A stretch of 64,000 bases of DNA from Termitomyces sp. T153 (Eukaryota; Basidiomycota; Agaricomycetes; Agaricales; Lyophyllaceae). Position 1 is the stretch's first letter, and each line of letters starts with the position of its first letter. Location of the stretch: the NCBI GenBank assembly GCA_018296165.2, contig JACKQL020000025.1, positions 310,001 to 374,000 on the forward strand, written 5' to 3'. A program made the translations under genes and the position numbers. Below are positions 12,363-24,647 of the stretch, one piece after another. The notes below the pieces were generated by a model, which was not told where the DNA came from, ran no database searches, and saw only the letters and a list, made by a program, of their open reading frames with translations.

Positions 12363-15300
12363 TTATGATGCAACAACTCCTGTTGCTGGTCGAGGTATGA
12401 TCTCTATTAGGAACCCAGGTAAGAAGCGTTCCATCCTCTCCTGCGTCGCCGTCCATAATGTCCGTTGTCGTTCATCTCTTGCATCAGGCTCGGATGGTGG
12501 GACCAAAATCCCTGCTGCATTCATGACCAGAAGGACGTTTTTGAGCGATTCAGGAATAGCCTCGTACTAGAACAGTTAGAGGGAATGCTGAAAGCAATGA
12601 ATTACATGAGACTGACCAGCTGATCACTTCTGTCGATATTCATCAGCCGATCCAACAAATCTAGGATCTGTATCCACAGAATCCGGAAGTCTGCTTTAGT
12701 CTGACCCTCTCGAACATCCAGATGCATGAAGGTTTTGCAAAGAAGAGCAGAAGCTCGAAGACGGGTTTCCGGCATACCCTGCGGGTCTCTTTGGAAAATC
12801 TCGGGCTTCAGAAGATCATCCAGAAGCGGAAAGACGACACGGTTGAAAATTTCTTCCACATGGATATGATCTGCTTCTTCGAATAATATATGCGGACTCA
12901 ACAGAGCGCGCTGTAGTTGGCTTATCGCACAGTGGCGCACCTCACGAGCAGCATTAGCAGATTGGCGAGAGAGAGATGCCAGCGAATGTAAGCAGTATTG
13001 TCGCCAAGCTAAATACACTTTGAAACAACGAAGGTCGGAAACAAAGGTATACTCACTTTGTTGCTTTGCAGAGTGGGATGATTCCAAGAATTGAGGCAGG
13101 AATCTGTTCAAGTTGGCAAGTAATTCAACTGCTCCTTTACCACGGGCGATCGGGGGTGAACTAAATGGTGACGTTAAAACCTGTTGTGCTGATGAAAGTA
13201 TAGTGACTTTACTTAGCCGAGGTGAGTGGCTCCAGTCGACGACCTTTGGGTTGCGAACGTTCCGTCAAGGTTCCTGCCACCGCCATAAAGTCATCCAGAA
13301 TCATGACGAGGCCAGAGAAGTTATCAATTGTGACATATTGATCTGGGCCATCGGACACTATGCTGGTGATGAGGTCGAATGATAAGCGCGCCGCTTCTGG
13401 ATTAGCCAACGTAGACCTCATGAGTGCAAAAACGAGATTCCACTCCGTTTGAGAGCTAGAGCGCGACTGATGAAAAAGTTATCCAAGATTTAGAAAGAAG
13501 TCGGATCCTACCTAATAATCTCTTTATGCTTTTGGAGTAGGAGGGCGAGGCCTGAAACTACTTGCTCGCCCAGAGAACTTGCGATGGTCGAAGGAAGCCC
13601 AGACAGAAGATCAAACGAGACATAGATTTGATCCCGAAGAGAGGACTATAAGAAGAATGAGAAGAGTCAGCACTGCGTTATTGTCATGTTGACCAGCAGC
13701 TAACCTCTTGGGCCAGAATCAGACAGATACGTAGCAGGCTTACGACCGCACGTTCGATCAAAAGAATGCTGTATTGCGCGGGGGTTGAAAGTAACGCTGA
13801 CAAGTGCTCAAATACAATAGGCCTGACGTTTGATTCAACTTAGAAGCAGCCTTAATAATTATCTCAACACTGACCAGAGTTCCTCGATATGATCTGGTGC
13901 TTGACACAAAATACTAACCATTGTCTCCAAGAAAAACACAGACGCAGGATCGTATGGCAGTGAAAAGGCTTCATCTGAGTGAGCCAAACCATCATCGGAT
14001 TCTTGTTTCAGTCTGGCGACGGTTCGTTCATGGGCGAGAGCCTCTAACGCTCGAACAGCGGCAATCAGCGCGTCAATATCTAGCTGCCTACATACCCGTG
14101 TCAAAATAAAAACATATCCTGACCAGTTCTATTACTTACATTATCTGGCCGTAGAGTTCTTCAAGCCGGCATGACGATATACAGTCAATAGTACAAAGAG
14201 TATTTTCAATTTCGGAATCGGTCGCCTCAGGAACCAAGTATTCTGTACTTGTGTTATAAGGGGTCATCAGGTAGGAAGACAAGGCGGAGAGTAGACCGCC
14301 TTCGCTTCTGGCAGCAGGACGAGGGGGTGCACTACCCCTAAGAGGGATCATGGAAACACCACCCAGGAAGTCCTCCATTTGCAACATTCGGGTCGGAAGA
14401 AGAGAATGCAAAAAAAGGTTTTGGAACATCTCGAATATCTGACAAGGTCAGAATAAGGTACATTGAGCTAGGAAGAGTCAGTGCGCATACCTGGGTCCAG
14501 CCCTCTCTGAGCGCATTTCCATGGCCATTCACAATATTGAATAAGATGACAGCAGCCAATTGACCCTTGAAATTGGTGCCGAATTTCACAGAAAGGTTTG
14601 ACACCGTGACAGATTGGCCTTCCACTTCAATGACAGGATAATTAGGCACTCGGGCAGGGGTAACGTCGGACAAAAGACTTGTTGCCTCCGATAGGGAGAC
14701 AACGACGAAGTCGAAGACATCAGGGAGGTGGAAATGCCCTGCAAGGGTGGCACATTGTCTAAAGCCGGCAATGGACCGCTGAATGATGTATTCTTCTTCG
14801 AAGCTGATGAAAGCATAGGCTATGGCTGAGATCACTGGTTTCCATACGATCTTGAACATTTCAACGTCGAACACGGACGAGTTGCAAATCAAAAAGTCGC
14901 CTAAGCACGAGCTGATTGGTTGAAATTTCAGTGCACTTTAACAGAATACCGCATACCAGCTTGGCGGGATCGCATGAGAAGCTCCTTCCAGGCGTGTTCA
15001 AAGCCAAGTTGTCCTGTATGCTCCTCCGGCATGACTATTTCTCGCTTTCGGATTGAATCATATATGTTTTGCTAATCACCAAGTCAGAAAGAATGAAACG
15101 TAAATTGGATACTGGGACATCACACCAAAAATTCTGGCGAAAAATTGTCACCGTCATTGACCTGTCGTAGGTTGCGTTGATAGTCCTCTATTGTCATCCG
15201 TTTCTGTGTGTATTGCATCATGCGGAAGAAATCAACGAGCAAGAAGACGACGCACTCGCACTTGAGGATTGTGAAGATCGGTATTCAGCATTATGACAGA

Positions 15301-17856
15301 GTAAGCCAATACATAGACCGCGTCTTCGCTCTTGATTTCCTCTGTAGACATGTATGAGAAAAAGATGTTCGGAGGGAAGCATACCAACACACCAGGGTCG
15401 GAAGCAAAATAGGCCGATGCAAACGTCTCAGTTATACGAGCAATCTGCTGCGCCTCTCCTGGTAATCGAAACGATTCCAGAAGTTCACGCAAGGCATCAG
15501 CAATGGGTTTCTACTATAGTATGAGTCAATTAGCATTTAATTTGTGTAGCACGGACATTGTGGAAATCGAACAGTCCTATGAAGGCTTTCAAGAGTTCGA
15601 TGTTGTCCGGTTTCGATATGTAGTCACCCAAAAGGCGTTTATCAAGTCTTGTACAACTTTTCAAAAAGCAAGCGAGACTGCTCGCTTTTGTGACGTCCTC
15701 TGAAAGATCGGCGTAGATTAAGTTATTCTCCTCTAGAAATGCGATACCAGATTTTGGTTTCGCGTTGAAGCGCGAAGCACCAGTCAGGATCAGCTTCTTT
15801 TGCGATTTGGTCTGGATGAGGGACTCTGGCGTCGGGAAATCCTAGTAGACAGAATTAAAAGTATAGAAATGGGAAGAGAAATAGACCTACTGCTGGCCAA
15901 ACCTCTGATACCTAAAATTGAAATGTCAGACGAATCAAACATAGAAACAAATTTACAGACACCCTCAACGCGTGCTGCCATATCGTTTACGAATGCCAGC
16001 AGGAGATCTAGACATAGATACTGTGCATTCCGTTGTTGTGCATCCTCAGGTGGATAATCCGTTGGGTATACAGCCTGAACAACTTTGCGTTAGTTTACAG
16101 ATGAAAACGCCTAATATAGTCAACCTTGGTCAAAAAATCGACAAGACGCTCAAATAAGTTTTCACAGTTGATGTCGCAATCATAATTAGCATACAAATCA
16201 ACCATAAAGCTAGGGTACCGAGAAATTTGGCTGAGCGTTTCCAGAATCAAGCTTCGCGTTTCACCTCGTGCAGGAGCAATCAAAATTCGGGAAGAAACAG
16301 CAGCGCCTTTCTCAGACTCTTGATTAAGTTGGTCACTGTCTGGACCGGCATTAGAGTTCAACAGGGGCGTTCCAGGGCGAGGGGTGTTTGTTCGAGGACT
16401 ACCAGTGTATGGCCTCTTTCCGGCGAGAGGTACATGTGAACCTTTAGGGTGAGGAGAGCTCGGGAGGGCCAATCTGTCAATCGTGAACGCAAGGAACAGC
16501 TCCTGTTGTAACTTCAAATGGTGGCGCGATGTATCAAAAACCGTGGAAATGGTACGGAGAGAAAGGTGTAAAACAGAGGTATTGTCGGACCGTGCCAGTT
16601 GGAAAAGGTATTTGCATCCTGGATCAAGAACGAGAGCTTCTAAAGAGGGAAACTCGGCAAGACGAGGACCGGACTCTTCAAAAGCGGTATTCAAGATGCT
16701 CAATGCAACAAGTCGGGTAGAGTCGGTGTGTTGCTGGTCCAGTGGGTCCAAAACATTAATCAAGACACGTAAGAGTTCCAGAATCGAAGGCAAACCATCT
16801 GCTAGGAGTCAGACATATCAGATGGTCTGTCTTGGACAGTTTAACATACATTGGGGTCGGTCAACTCCGGCAGTCACTGGAATCGGTGGGATGGCTGCCT
16901 GTTCTTGTTCTAGCTCTGGCGGATTTTCTGTAATAGCTTGAGAATCGACATCGTCTTTCGTCGACTCGTTATTCGCAGATACTGTCAACTTTATCTCGCC
17001 CTCTGGAGCATCTTCATCAACAGTTTGAAGTTTTGCTTCTTCAGTCGCAGGATCTAAGTAGTGCAATCTTGAGAATACAGTCCTGACCAAGGTATGCATG
17101 GTGTTTTCTGCTGATCGACGCAGCGTCTCTAACTTGACGTTAGAAATCTCCTGAATTTAACTGACTATGATCTACATACCGCTGAGACGTATTTGACAGC
17201 AGGTAGTCAATACTGTTTCAAGCATTTCGCATACTTCGATATCTCCGAGAACGCTACCAACATTTCCACATAGACAGTCTTCAATGACCGCCATTATCTT
17301 CAAAAGGACGACTTCATCTCCTGAGGAATCACTGGCTTCAAATTTGCAATGCGAGATGGTACTACTGAGCTCCACCAGGGCGTGATCGAGAGCAACTGAA
17401 GTTGGAGAGATGAATCCGCATACGAATAGACTATGCAAAGCAGACAACGCAGCAGAAGTTATGGGACCTGTTGACAGGGGAGATCTAATGAGAGAAAAGA
17501 AGGGCGCGAGAATAGTGGGTAGATCTATAGTGGTTATGTCTGCCCATATAACTTTGAGGAAGCTATGAAGAGGATCAACATGTCAACTAACCGTTAACCT
17601 CCCTTACGGTTCGCTTAAGTTCTTGAAATCCGCCCATCAGCTCCGCCTCTCGATAACCTCGTCCAGACGCTTGCGATGTATGACTGGATGTTGATATTCG
17701 CAATCCAAGCTTACTTCCTAACGTCGAGTCTTTTGAACGGACAAAATGGGTTGAGGAAGCCCAGCGAGAGTTTTTTCGCATTGTAGTCGTGACTGACAGA
17801 ATTTCCGAGTAGAGAACATGTTTAAATGAGACAGTTCTGCGTGTCCTTAAGTCCAT
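12363..17856 (-). CDS. GEA1: Sec7-domain Arf guanine-nucleotide exchange factor, GBF1/GEA1 type
   Basis: A large minus-strand gene with many introns. The start at 17856 precedes a segment with the GBF1 signature [12 protein letters not shown]. Next come the N-terminal DCB region ([39 protein letters not shown]), the HUS-type helices, then the Sec7 domain near 15500-15200 with [20 protein letters not shown], which carries the invariant exchange glutamate in RLPGEAQ, and [22 protein letters not shown]. Long HDS helical repeats follow. The last exon, after an intron ending near 12570, encodes [20 protein letters not shown] and ends ...GVVAS at 12363. Family role: loads GTP onto Arf1 at the early Golgi for COPI coat formation. 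It lies 114 bp downstream of the proteasome gene on the same strand. Confidence 0.92.
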
Positions 17857-17970
17857 AGGAGTTTAAACGTTTTACAACTAATGACCACGTCCACTTTCTG
17901 AATATAGATCATTGACTGCTGACGTAATGACTTTGTAGTCTGTAATCAACACACGGGATATTGTACAATT

Positions 17971-19232
17971 CTATGTGGAACCTTGCCCAACCTCTGTCGC
18001 CCGTGAGGCCATGGCCGCCTGTCCAGCCGCTGTCGCAGCAAGCCGTGATCGTTTCCGCTCCGCCTCTGTATAGATGCTTAACTAATATTATCAGATACCA
18101 AAAAAGAGACGCACCAGCTTCTTTCTCGCGTTCGATCTCACTCACTATTGCTTCAATCTCTGCCAATTCGAGGTTCTGAAACACATTAGAGTAGTAGAAA
18201 AATTGCCGTTGTGTCATACATACTGTGACTTTGCCATAGCTTTCCATGACGCTGATCTCAATGTTCTTCGCTCCAGTTTGCACAACTTCAAGAAGACTCT
18301 TGACTGTAAGTTTAATGCTTTCCTCCCTCGTCATGTCATCCTTATGGTTTTTTTCAAGGAATTCCCGCACGGTTTTCGATGAACGTCCGATGGCATTAGC
18401 CTACCGTGCGCCAGAATCAGCCTGGAGTCTGAACCAAACCACGAGACGAACCTTCCATGCGCTGTAAATGCCACTGGGTTCAGTCTGATATAAGCGTGGT
18501 CTGGAGTCATGAGGATCGAATCCAACAATGAGGGTGGATATTCCAAATGGCCGGACACCACCAGATTGAGTGTACCGCTATATCATTAGAACTGTTCAGA
18601 AAGAAAAGATAATAGGTGGATTGTGATGCAAAGTAACGCACTTGTTGAATACCAGCGATGTGCCTAGTAATATATTCAACAGTGACGGGATCCTCCACGG
18701 TGAGTCGATGACTTTGACATTCAATGCGAGCTTTGTCAATGAGAACGCGACCATCAGCAGTTAAACCTTAAGCAGAGTGAGTTCGACGTATGATTCTGGA
18801 CATGAGGAACGAACCTGCGAAAGCAAGGCAGATGTGATCATCCAGCATGACAACTTTCCGCACAGTTCGAGGGTCTTGTAGCTGAAGTACGGATTTCTTC
18901 TCTACACCCAGAACTACCACATCCTTTCCACGAACACCGACCTATTTGGCGAAGTAGTTGACACCCATCACCGAATGACTGCAGGTAAGACAACATACTG
19001 CGCATGTTCCCTTTCTGACAGCTTCCAGCGCGTACTCAACCTAAGAAAAAGGCGAAGCAGGTTAATCTCTCTGGATCATTCATTTCACGTGAAGAGGTCA
19101 AGGATCGGACCTGGAACAGGTGGCCATCGGGAGAGAATACGGTCAGTGCTGATGGTAGACAGATATTGAATTTTTGAGTAGGGATACATAACATATAATA
19201 CTGAACAGACCTCTGTCATAGGACCTGGACAT
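17971..19232 (-). CDS. PRE6: 20S proteasome subunit alpha type-7 (alpha4, yeast Pre6)
   Basis: The start at 19232 gives MSRSYDRA; a short intron is followed by [12 protein letters not shown], and after another intron by [31 protein letters not shown]. This is the N-terminal alpha-type signature and matches PSMA7. Further diagnostic segments are [75 protein letters not shown] and [19 protein letters not shown]. The tail is Lys/Glu/Ala-rich and ends VGQGST, with the stop at 17971-17973. It forms part of the outer alpha ring of the 20S core. It faces the ZUP1-like deubiquitinase across a 180-bp divergent promoter. Confidence 0.94.
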
Positions 19233-19412
19233 GATGAAATCGTGAAGAAGTTATGGGACGCGCGTCGAAAGGCTGGTCAAGATCACCTGAAGCTTAGTCA
19301 TCAGCACAAATCACTACGCGTCCGCAATGAAGTAATGGCTGGGTCGATCTTGTAGAGGTGCCACAATAACCCGTCTTGAGAGTCTACTTTCAAGGTGTCT
19401 TTGGACTGAACT
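19233..19412. promoter_or_regulatory. Compact bidirectional promoter (PSMA7 / ZUP1-like)
   Basis: Only 180 bp separate the two divergent start codons, so both genes must be driven from here. No clear TATA box or Rpn4-type proteasome element (GGTGGCAAA) is visible by eye on either strand. Confidence 0.6.
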
Positions 19413-21254
19413 ATGTCTTTCAAACCTCCCGATCCGGAAATCCAGATCGTGAATGTCAGTGCCAGTTTCGTCGAGTGTGGCTTCTGCTCGACCAACTTGA
19501 CTAACCTAACACTTTCTGCGCGGGAAGAACACTATGAACTCCACTTTTCCACCGCTCCAGGTGATTCACTTATCAAGTTCTTTAGTTTTTACAGTCTCAA
19601 TACTAACACATGAGCTAGTGTCTTCGGAACCATTGCAGAGTGCGCAGACGCCTCACCTATCTACTCCACCTAGAAACGCTCAATCTTCCAAGGAAACCAA
19701 GTCTCATGACAAAGGAAAAGAAAAAGCGACTATTACCAAGAGTGATAGAGGTATTTTCTGGCATCGTGGACTTTCTCTGTCCCCTCCACGAAATTATACA
19801 CAAGGTGAAATGGTTTTGCGACAATCCTATCATATATCTTACCTTATTCCAGGTCTAATACCGTTGCTCAAGAAGGCATTATGGAGCAGCCACGCCCAAG
19901 GAACGACTTTGCGCGCTGTTCTTTGCGACGAACGCGTCATACATATCTCATCCACATCCCTAGACAGGGGCTGGGGTTGTAGGTAAGCTCATTTGTTTTT
20001 CATCGAGGCCGACTTCTTCTCTGATTCTAAACAGTTACCGCAATTTCCAAATGGCCTGTGCAGCGCTTATGGATCAAAAAGTCCAACCAAAGTATTCCAC
20101 ACTTCTTAGCGAACCATCTTCCCCAGGATTACGCGATATCCAACAATGGATCGAAGACGCGTGGAATGCGGGTAAGATTTTTCTCTTCAACTCATATCAC
20201 GAAGACTCATTGTCTTTTCAGGCTTCGATCCACAAGGTGCGCAACAACTCAAGAAACTCATTGGAACCAAGAAGTGGCTTGGAACGGCAGGTTGGGTTGG
20301 CTTGCGATATGGATTCTAGCGCAGCACTGACCAAATCCAGACTTGTACGTGGCGTTCGTTTATCGTGGTATCCCGTGAGTGTATTGGGTTTAATTAATCA
20401 ACCTTTCCCTGATTGATGCTTACATGCCACAGTGCAGAACTTGTCGACATAAACCTGACTGGTCGGCCTCGTGGTAAGCCTAATTATTTGATGGCACCCA
20501 GATTGATTCAATGTATTAGGAGTTGATATTGTCAAGGACTGGATAGTCGACTATTTCTCACCGAAATCAAATTCTTCCAAACCAGCTAACATTAACGATG
20601 CTCTTCGCGGTGCTTCTCCAATTGTTGTGACAGACCGCATGCCTATCATACTTCAACATCAAGGCCATTCCAGGACTATTGTAGGGTATGAAGTGACGAA
20701 GACCGGCAAGATCAAGCTTTTAATGTTTGATCCTTCTATGTGAGGCTAAAAACACATCTCGTTTGTATCCCTTTACTAATCTCCTAACGACCATCAGGAA
20801 CTTCGACAATCTAACTAAACAGTTGGCGCTTGCTCTTTACACTCATAACACCTCGTCTTCTGACTCTCGAAAACGGTCCTCTGGGAGCTCATCTGCGTCG
20901 CGATCTGGCCCCAAACGTTTTCGCGCTGCAATGGAAAATGTGATATCTATCGATGACGAAGACGAGGCCGAAGTGCTTATCATTGAATCTTCACCTGATC
21001 AAAAGCCTCGGGAAAGAAAGACGAAAGAAGCGCTCGGCAAATCTGAAGTTCCGACTAAGACTCTGCAAGACTTTTTAGACCGTTTGAGATTGCATACAAG
21101 GGGTCTTGGGTGTGTAGACATTGATCTTACTGTGCCTCCTTACTCACTGCGGCCCAGGCGAATGGAATATCAAATATTGTACTTCCCTATGACACAGCCA
21201 TTGACAGAGCAAGACAAACGCAGCATGAAGATGATCGTTAGTACCGAGTATTGA
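19413..21254 (+). CDS. ZUP1/UfSP-like cysteine deubiquitinase (peptidase family C78)
   Basis: The N-terminus carries a C2H2-like zinc finger in CGFC...EEHYELH at residues about 21-43. A low-complexity linker precedes the C78 protease domain: GLIPLLKKALWSS, DRGWGC (catalytic Cys codon 19978-19980) followed across an intron by YRNFQMACAAL, then GFDPQGAQQLKKLIGTKKWLGTA, then ADLYVAFVYRGIP across a 49-nt intron, then TDRMPIILQHQGHSRTIVGYE with the catalytic His, and LLMFDPSM with the likely Asp. A Ser/Lys/Glu-rich insertion (about residues 280-380) precedes the last conserved strand RRMEYQILYFPM. The stop ends at 21254. C78 enzymes of the ZUP1 branch cleave K63-linked ubiquitin chains; UfSP members cleave UFM1. 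The zinc finger favours ZUP1. Confidence 0.85.
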
Positions 21255-21324
21255 TAATACATAAGGACTTTTTTAGAATACACAATCCTTAATCACGGAG
21301 CATATAGAATAAAACCACTTTTTT

Positions 21325-22683
21325 CTAGGTAGGATTCAGTATGACATCGCTGGACCCGTTGGTAGGCAAGATTGTGGGTAGACCAGAAAGAGGAGGTAAG
21401 TCCAACGCTGCAACGGCACATTGTAGAGCCCTCTGCCAAGCTTCTTCTATTCGATATCCACCGCCTCTCATGATTCCCTCTCGATCCTTTCTGACCGCCT
21501 CGCTCAAATAGTCCTGATAACCTCCGCTCCTCACCTCGTACAAGTCTTCGTACGCATACCAGTCGTCATCTAGCGGCACGTGGGGAGCATCGGGAATAAC
21601 AGTGCTCTGCGCTGCTCTCGACCGTAATAGTTGTGCATTACTTTGCAACACTGACGCCGAAGCAGAACGCGCCGAAGATTTTTTGGCTGCATTTGCGCGA
21701 GATTTTGATATAATTTTCAATGCACTCTTGTCGCTTGTTTCTAGTTTGTCGATGATCTCCTTTTTACCTTTCTCGCGCTCTTCACGTTCTTCCTCCTCTT
21801 CGCGGCGGAGTTCCATCGCCCTATTTTCCCGCTCGCGGCGGTCTGCCTCTTCTTGCTCTTTCAAAGCTTGCACATACGCTTCCTCTCGTTGTATGTTAAG
21901 CTCAATAAGGGCCGCATTTTCCTCACGGTACGCTTGGATACGAGCTTCGGTTTTTGCTATATCGACGTCATTGATGAGATTGAACGCTGCGGCAATATGA
22001 GGCCAAGAAACAATATAAGTAGGACTGGCTGACTTATATCTTCGACCTCTTCAAGGTAGTCGTTGTATGTTCCAAGGTCAGAAAAATCTTCGCGTCGTTT
22101 GTTGAACCTGTCAAAATGAAAAAGGTTTCACCCGTCTAAATTGCAAGTGTTGCGTACTCTTTCGCAATTCGTCTGCGGATTGCGACCTCTTTCTCGACAC
22201 TAAGATCCTCGAATGTTTGCGGCATGAAAGCAAGTTTGCGAAGGACCTTATTACATAAAGGACATGGAGCGGGACCAAGCGTGAAGAGACGATCTATACA
22301 TGACTCGCACCTGAGATAGTGATTGTTGTCAGAGGGAACACCAACGCAGTACGAGAACGACACTACGCACACACATTTTGTGATAACACGCGCTGACCAA
22401 CAAACGAAGCTTAGGGTTCAGATAGCGGTCACTTTTGCATACCGGACATTGATCGTCCATCGACTATGTGCCCGTTAAAAGGTGTGCAGAAAATAGAGCC
22501 TGGACTGACGAAGTACTCGGATGTTCGTCCTGAGGGATCTTTGACGCCGCCTCCGAAGACAGTTGACGAAGTGCTTTGAACCTGGGGTGTCGAGGAACGA
22601 GTGGTACTCGTGGATGAGCCTACTCCACCCTTCCTGATAGTTTTACCCTGTAGCCATCCACCGACTTTTGGACGGCTGGCCAT
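21325..22683 (-). CDS. TFB3: CDK-activating kinase assembly factor MAT1/Tfb3 (TFIIH subunit)
   Basis: RING finger CPVCKSDRYLNPKLRLLVSAC...CESCIDRLFTLGPAPCPLC, followed by KVLRKLAFMPQTFEDLSVEKE and DYLEEVEDISFNLINDVD, is the MAT1/Tfb3 signature. A charged coiled coil (EEADRRERENRAMELRREEE) precedes the C-terminal region, which ends DVILNPT at 21325. The upstream ATG at 22683 gives about 57 extra residues (MASRPKVGGWLQGKTIRKGG, Ser/Thr-rich) joined by an intron near 22461-22523 to the canonical N-terminus at the ATG at 22460 (MDDQCPVC). Family role: bridges CDK7-cyclin H to core TFIIH in transcription and repair. It is head-to-head with the dioxygenase gene, with 203 bp between starts. Confidence 0.9.
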
Positions 22684-22886
22684 AGTGGTATGTGATGAGT
22701 TTGAATCTGATGCGCGCAATTCGGCTATTATGTAACGAGCCTGCATTGAATATTATAATTCAGGTAAGTAGGGTTACGCAGCAATGGTGACGAGAAATCT
22801 TGACGATGACTGAGATTATATCCAGGAGTATCACGACCCCGAGCAGGCTGACGAAGTCGTGCGTGTAGCAGGCATTCTTCATCGGC

Positions 22887-24164
22887 ATGGTGCCGATGCT
22901 GTCTTTAGCAGCGCTCATGCTGATGATGTCAGCGTTTGTCGCCTTTCTCCCTCGCTCAACATCTATCGTCCATTTCCTCTCTCGAGTACACTCGCCTCCT
23001 ACAATGGCGGTTCAGACTGTTACTACGCAACCAGAATGGCGCAAAGCCATCGAAGCCCTCCCGTCAACTCCTAAAAACATTCCTGCTTTCTTCCTGGCCC
23101 ATGGATCTCCGTTCTTGGTCTTCCCCAAGTCTGAGGACCACGGCCGTCTGGGTTCTTATTCTGGCCCTACCGGCCCCCTGGCCAGTTTTCTCAAGGATTT
23201 CGGTCCCGCATTGTTGAAGAAGTACGAGCCTAAAGGAATTGTTGTCTTCAGCGCTCACTGGGAAACGTTTGGGACCCGTCTTGGTTTGTTGCTCTATAAT
23301 CTATTGTGGATATTCATCATACCTCAGCGCGTAGTTACCGATTACGGAGATGAGAACCCACTTCTAATGGACTACTATGGGTTCCAGCCTTCCATGTACG
23401 AGTTGAAATTTAAATCTAAAGGGGACTCCAAGCTTTCACAACGCATCGTGCAGCTGTATCATGAGGTCAGTGCGTATTTTGTTGACCAAGGGAAAATCAA
23501 CTTCACTATCTTGATTCATTGGCAGGTTGGTCAGTCTGCGAGAACTACGTCCAAACTTGAGCCCCGTGGTGAAGATGGGCGTGGGTTCGAAGGTCCTGGT
23601 CTGGACCATGGCGTTTTCGTTCCCTTCAAGTTGATGTTTGGGGAAGAACTGACGGGTATCCCTATCGTACAAGTCTCAATTGATTCGAGCCTGAGCCCAG
23701 AGAAGAATTGGGCTTTAGGGAAAGCCGTTGCTAAACTCAGGTCTGCACCTTTTGACGAAATTGACTTACGGATTTTGAACATGGCATTATCTAGAGAAGA
23801 AGGGATCTTGATCATATCCGGTGGACTGACCTTCCACAACTTGCGAGACTTCGCTTCCTTCTCACCCGACACTTGTAAACCTATACACCGAGAGTTCGAT
23901 CGAGCCATCTTTGATGCTGTCACGGTAGTAGATGTACGTATATGCACATCAGCATCTCGATGTCCTTGTTTTCAACATCATTTCTAGGCTGACAAACGCA
24001 AGGAAGCGATGGTGAACCTGACACAACATCCAGGTTTCCGTGCCTCCCATCCCAGAGAAGAGCACTTTGTACCACTGTATGTTGCCGCTGGTGCTGGCGA
24101 AGGAGGTGATGTTCGGGTTGTGACGAGCTTGTACGGTGCTCCGACGTTTGCTTTTGGTGTATAA
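22887..24164 (+). CDS. LigB-type class III extradiol ring-cleavage dioxygenase (DODA-like)
   Basis: Predicted non-heme iron dioxygenase. Key segments are PAFFLAHGSPFLVFP with a metal His, GPLASFLKDFGPALLKKYEPKGIVVFSAHWET with a second His, LDHGVFVPFKLMF, ISGGLTFHNLRDF, and HPREEHFVPLYVAAGAG with the C-terminal His. It ends APTFAFGV, with the stop at 24162-24164. Introns lie near 23279-23329, 23466-23524 (also readable as exon) and 23932-23988. A start at 22887 adds a hydrophobic 39-residue leader; an in-frame ATG at 23004 (MAVQTV) gives the usual length. Homologues include plant and fungal DOPA 4,5-dioxygenases and bacterial LigB. The substrate cannot be told from sequence. Confidence 0.85.
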
Positions 24165-24647
24165 CATGGAATCTGTAATCTATCGTTACTGTAGACTTGG
24201 CATCATGACCCCGAGCATCATGGAAATTGTTATTCTACAGTCCGATCTGGATGCATCACGTGAATTTAATATTGTTGCCACGCTGTTTGGATGCTTTTTT
24301 TGATGGCGCATTGGGCGTTGCTTGCTGCTGTCCAGCGACTAGATTCGTGTCCTCTGCGCGCTTTTCGTCTCCAACCACCATCTCCAACTCGATAGTGCAG
24401 TGCGTACACCTCGAAACTAGAAATCGTACGTTTCGACCATCTTGCTCGAGTAACAGTAGAATACTGACAACTTGTGACCAGAGCAGTCATCCCTACCTCA
24501 CCCTCTGCGCTCTGAATCTTAGCGGTCTTGTGGTCTTGGTTATTCTTTGCCCATTGGTTCTATAATACCACTGTATCCATCTTTCTGGTCCTCAACTTTT
24601 CTTCTGCATTCTCAGCAACAAAAATCAGTGCATTCGGCTCTGTATCC
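24165..24647. promoter_or_regulatory. Intergenic region upstream of the PKA gene
   Basis: 483 bp containing the 3' flank of the dioxygenase gene and the 5' leader of the PKA gene. An open plus-strand frame runs into the PKA start but has no upstream ATG in frame, so I place it in the 5' untranslated region. The stretch just before the ATG is pyrimidine-rich, as in many fungal leaders. Confidence 0.45.

Noticed and set aside
12208..12570. Plus-strand 120-codon open frame between two genes
   Set aside because: It overlaps the last intron of the cytochrome b561 gene and lies antisense to the well-supported last exons of GEA1.
20290..20338. In-frame stop in the C78 protease suggesting a broken gene
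   Set aside because: A 49-nt intron with GT-AG ends removes it and joins KKWLGTA to DLYVAFVYRGIP, as expected for the family.
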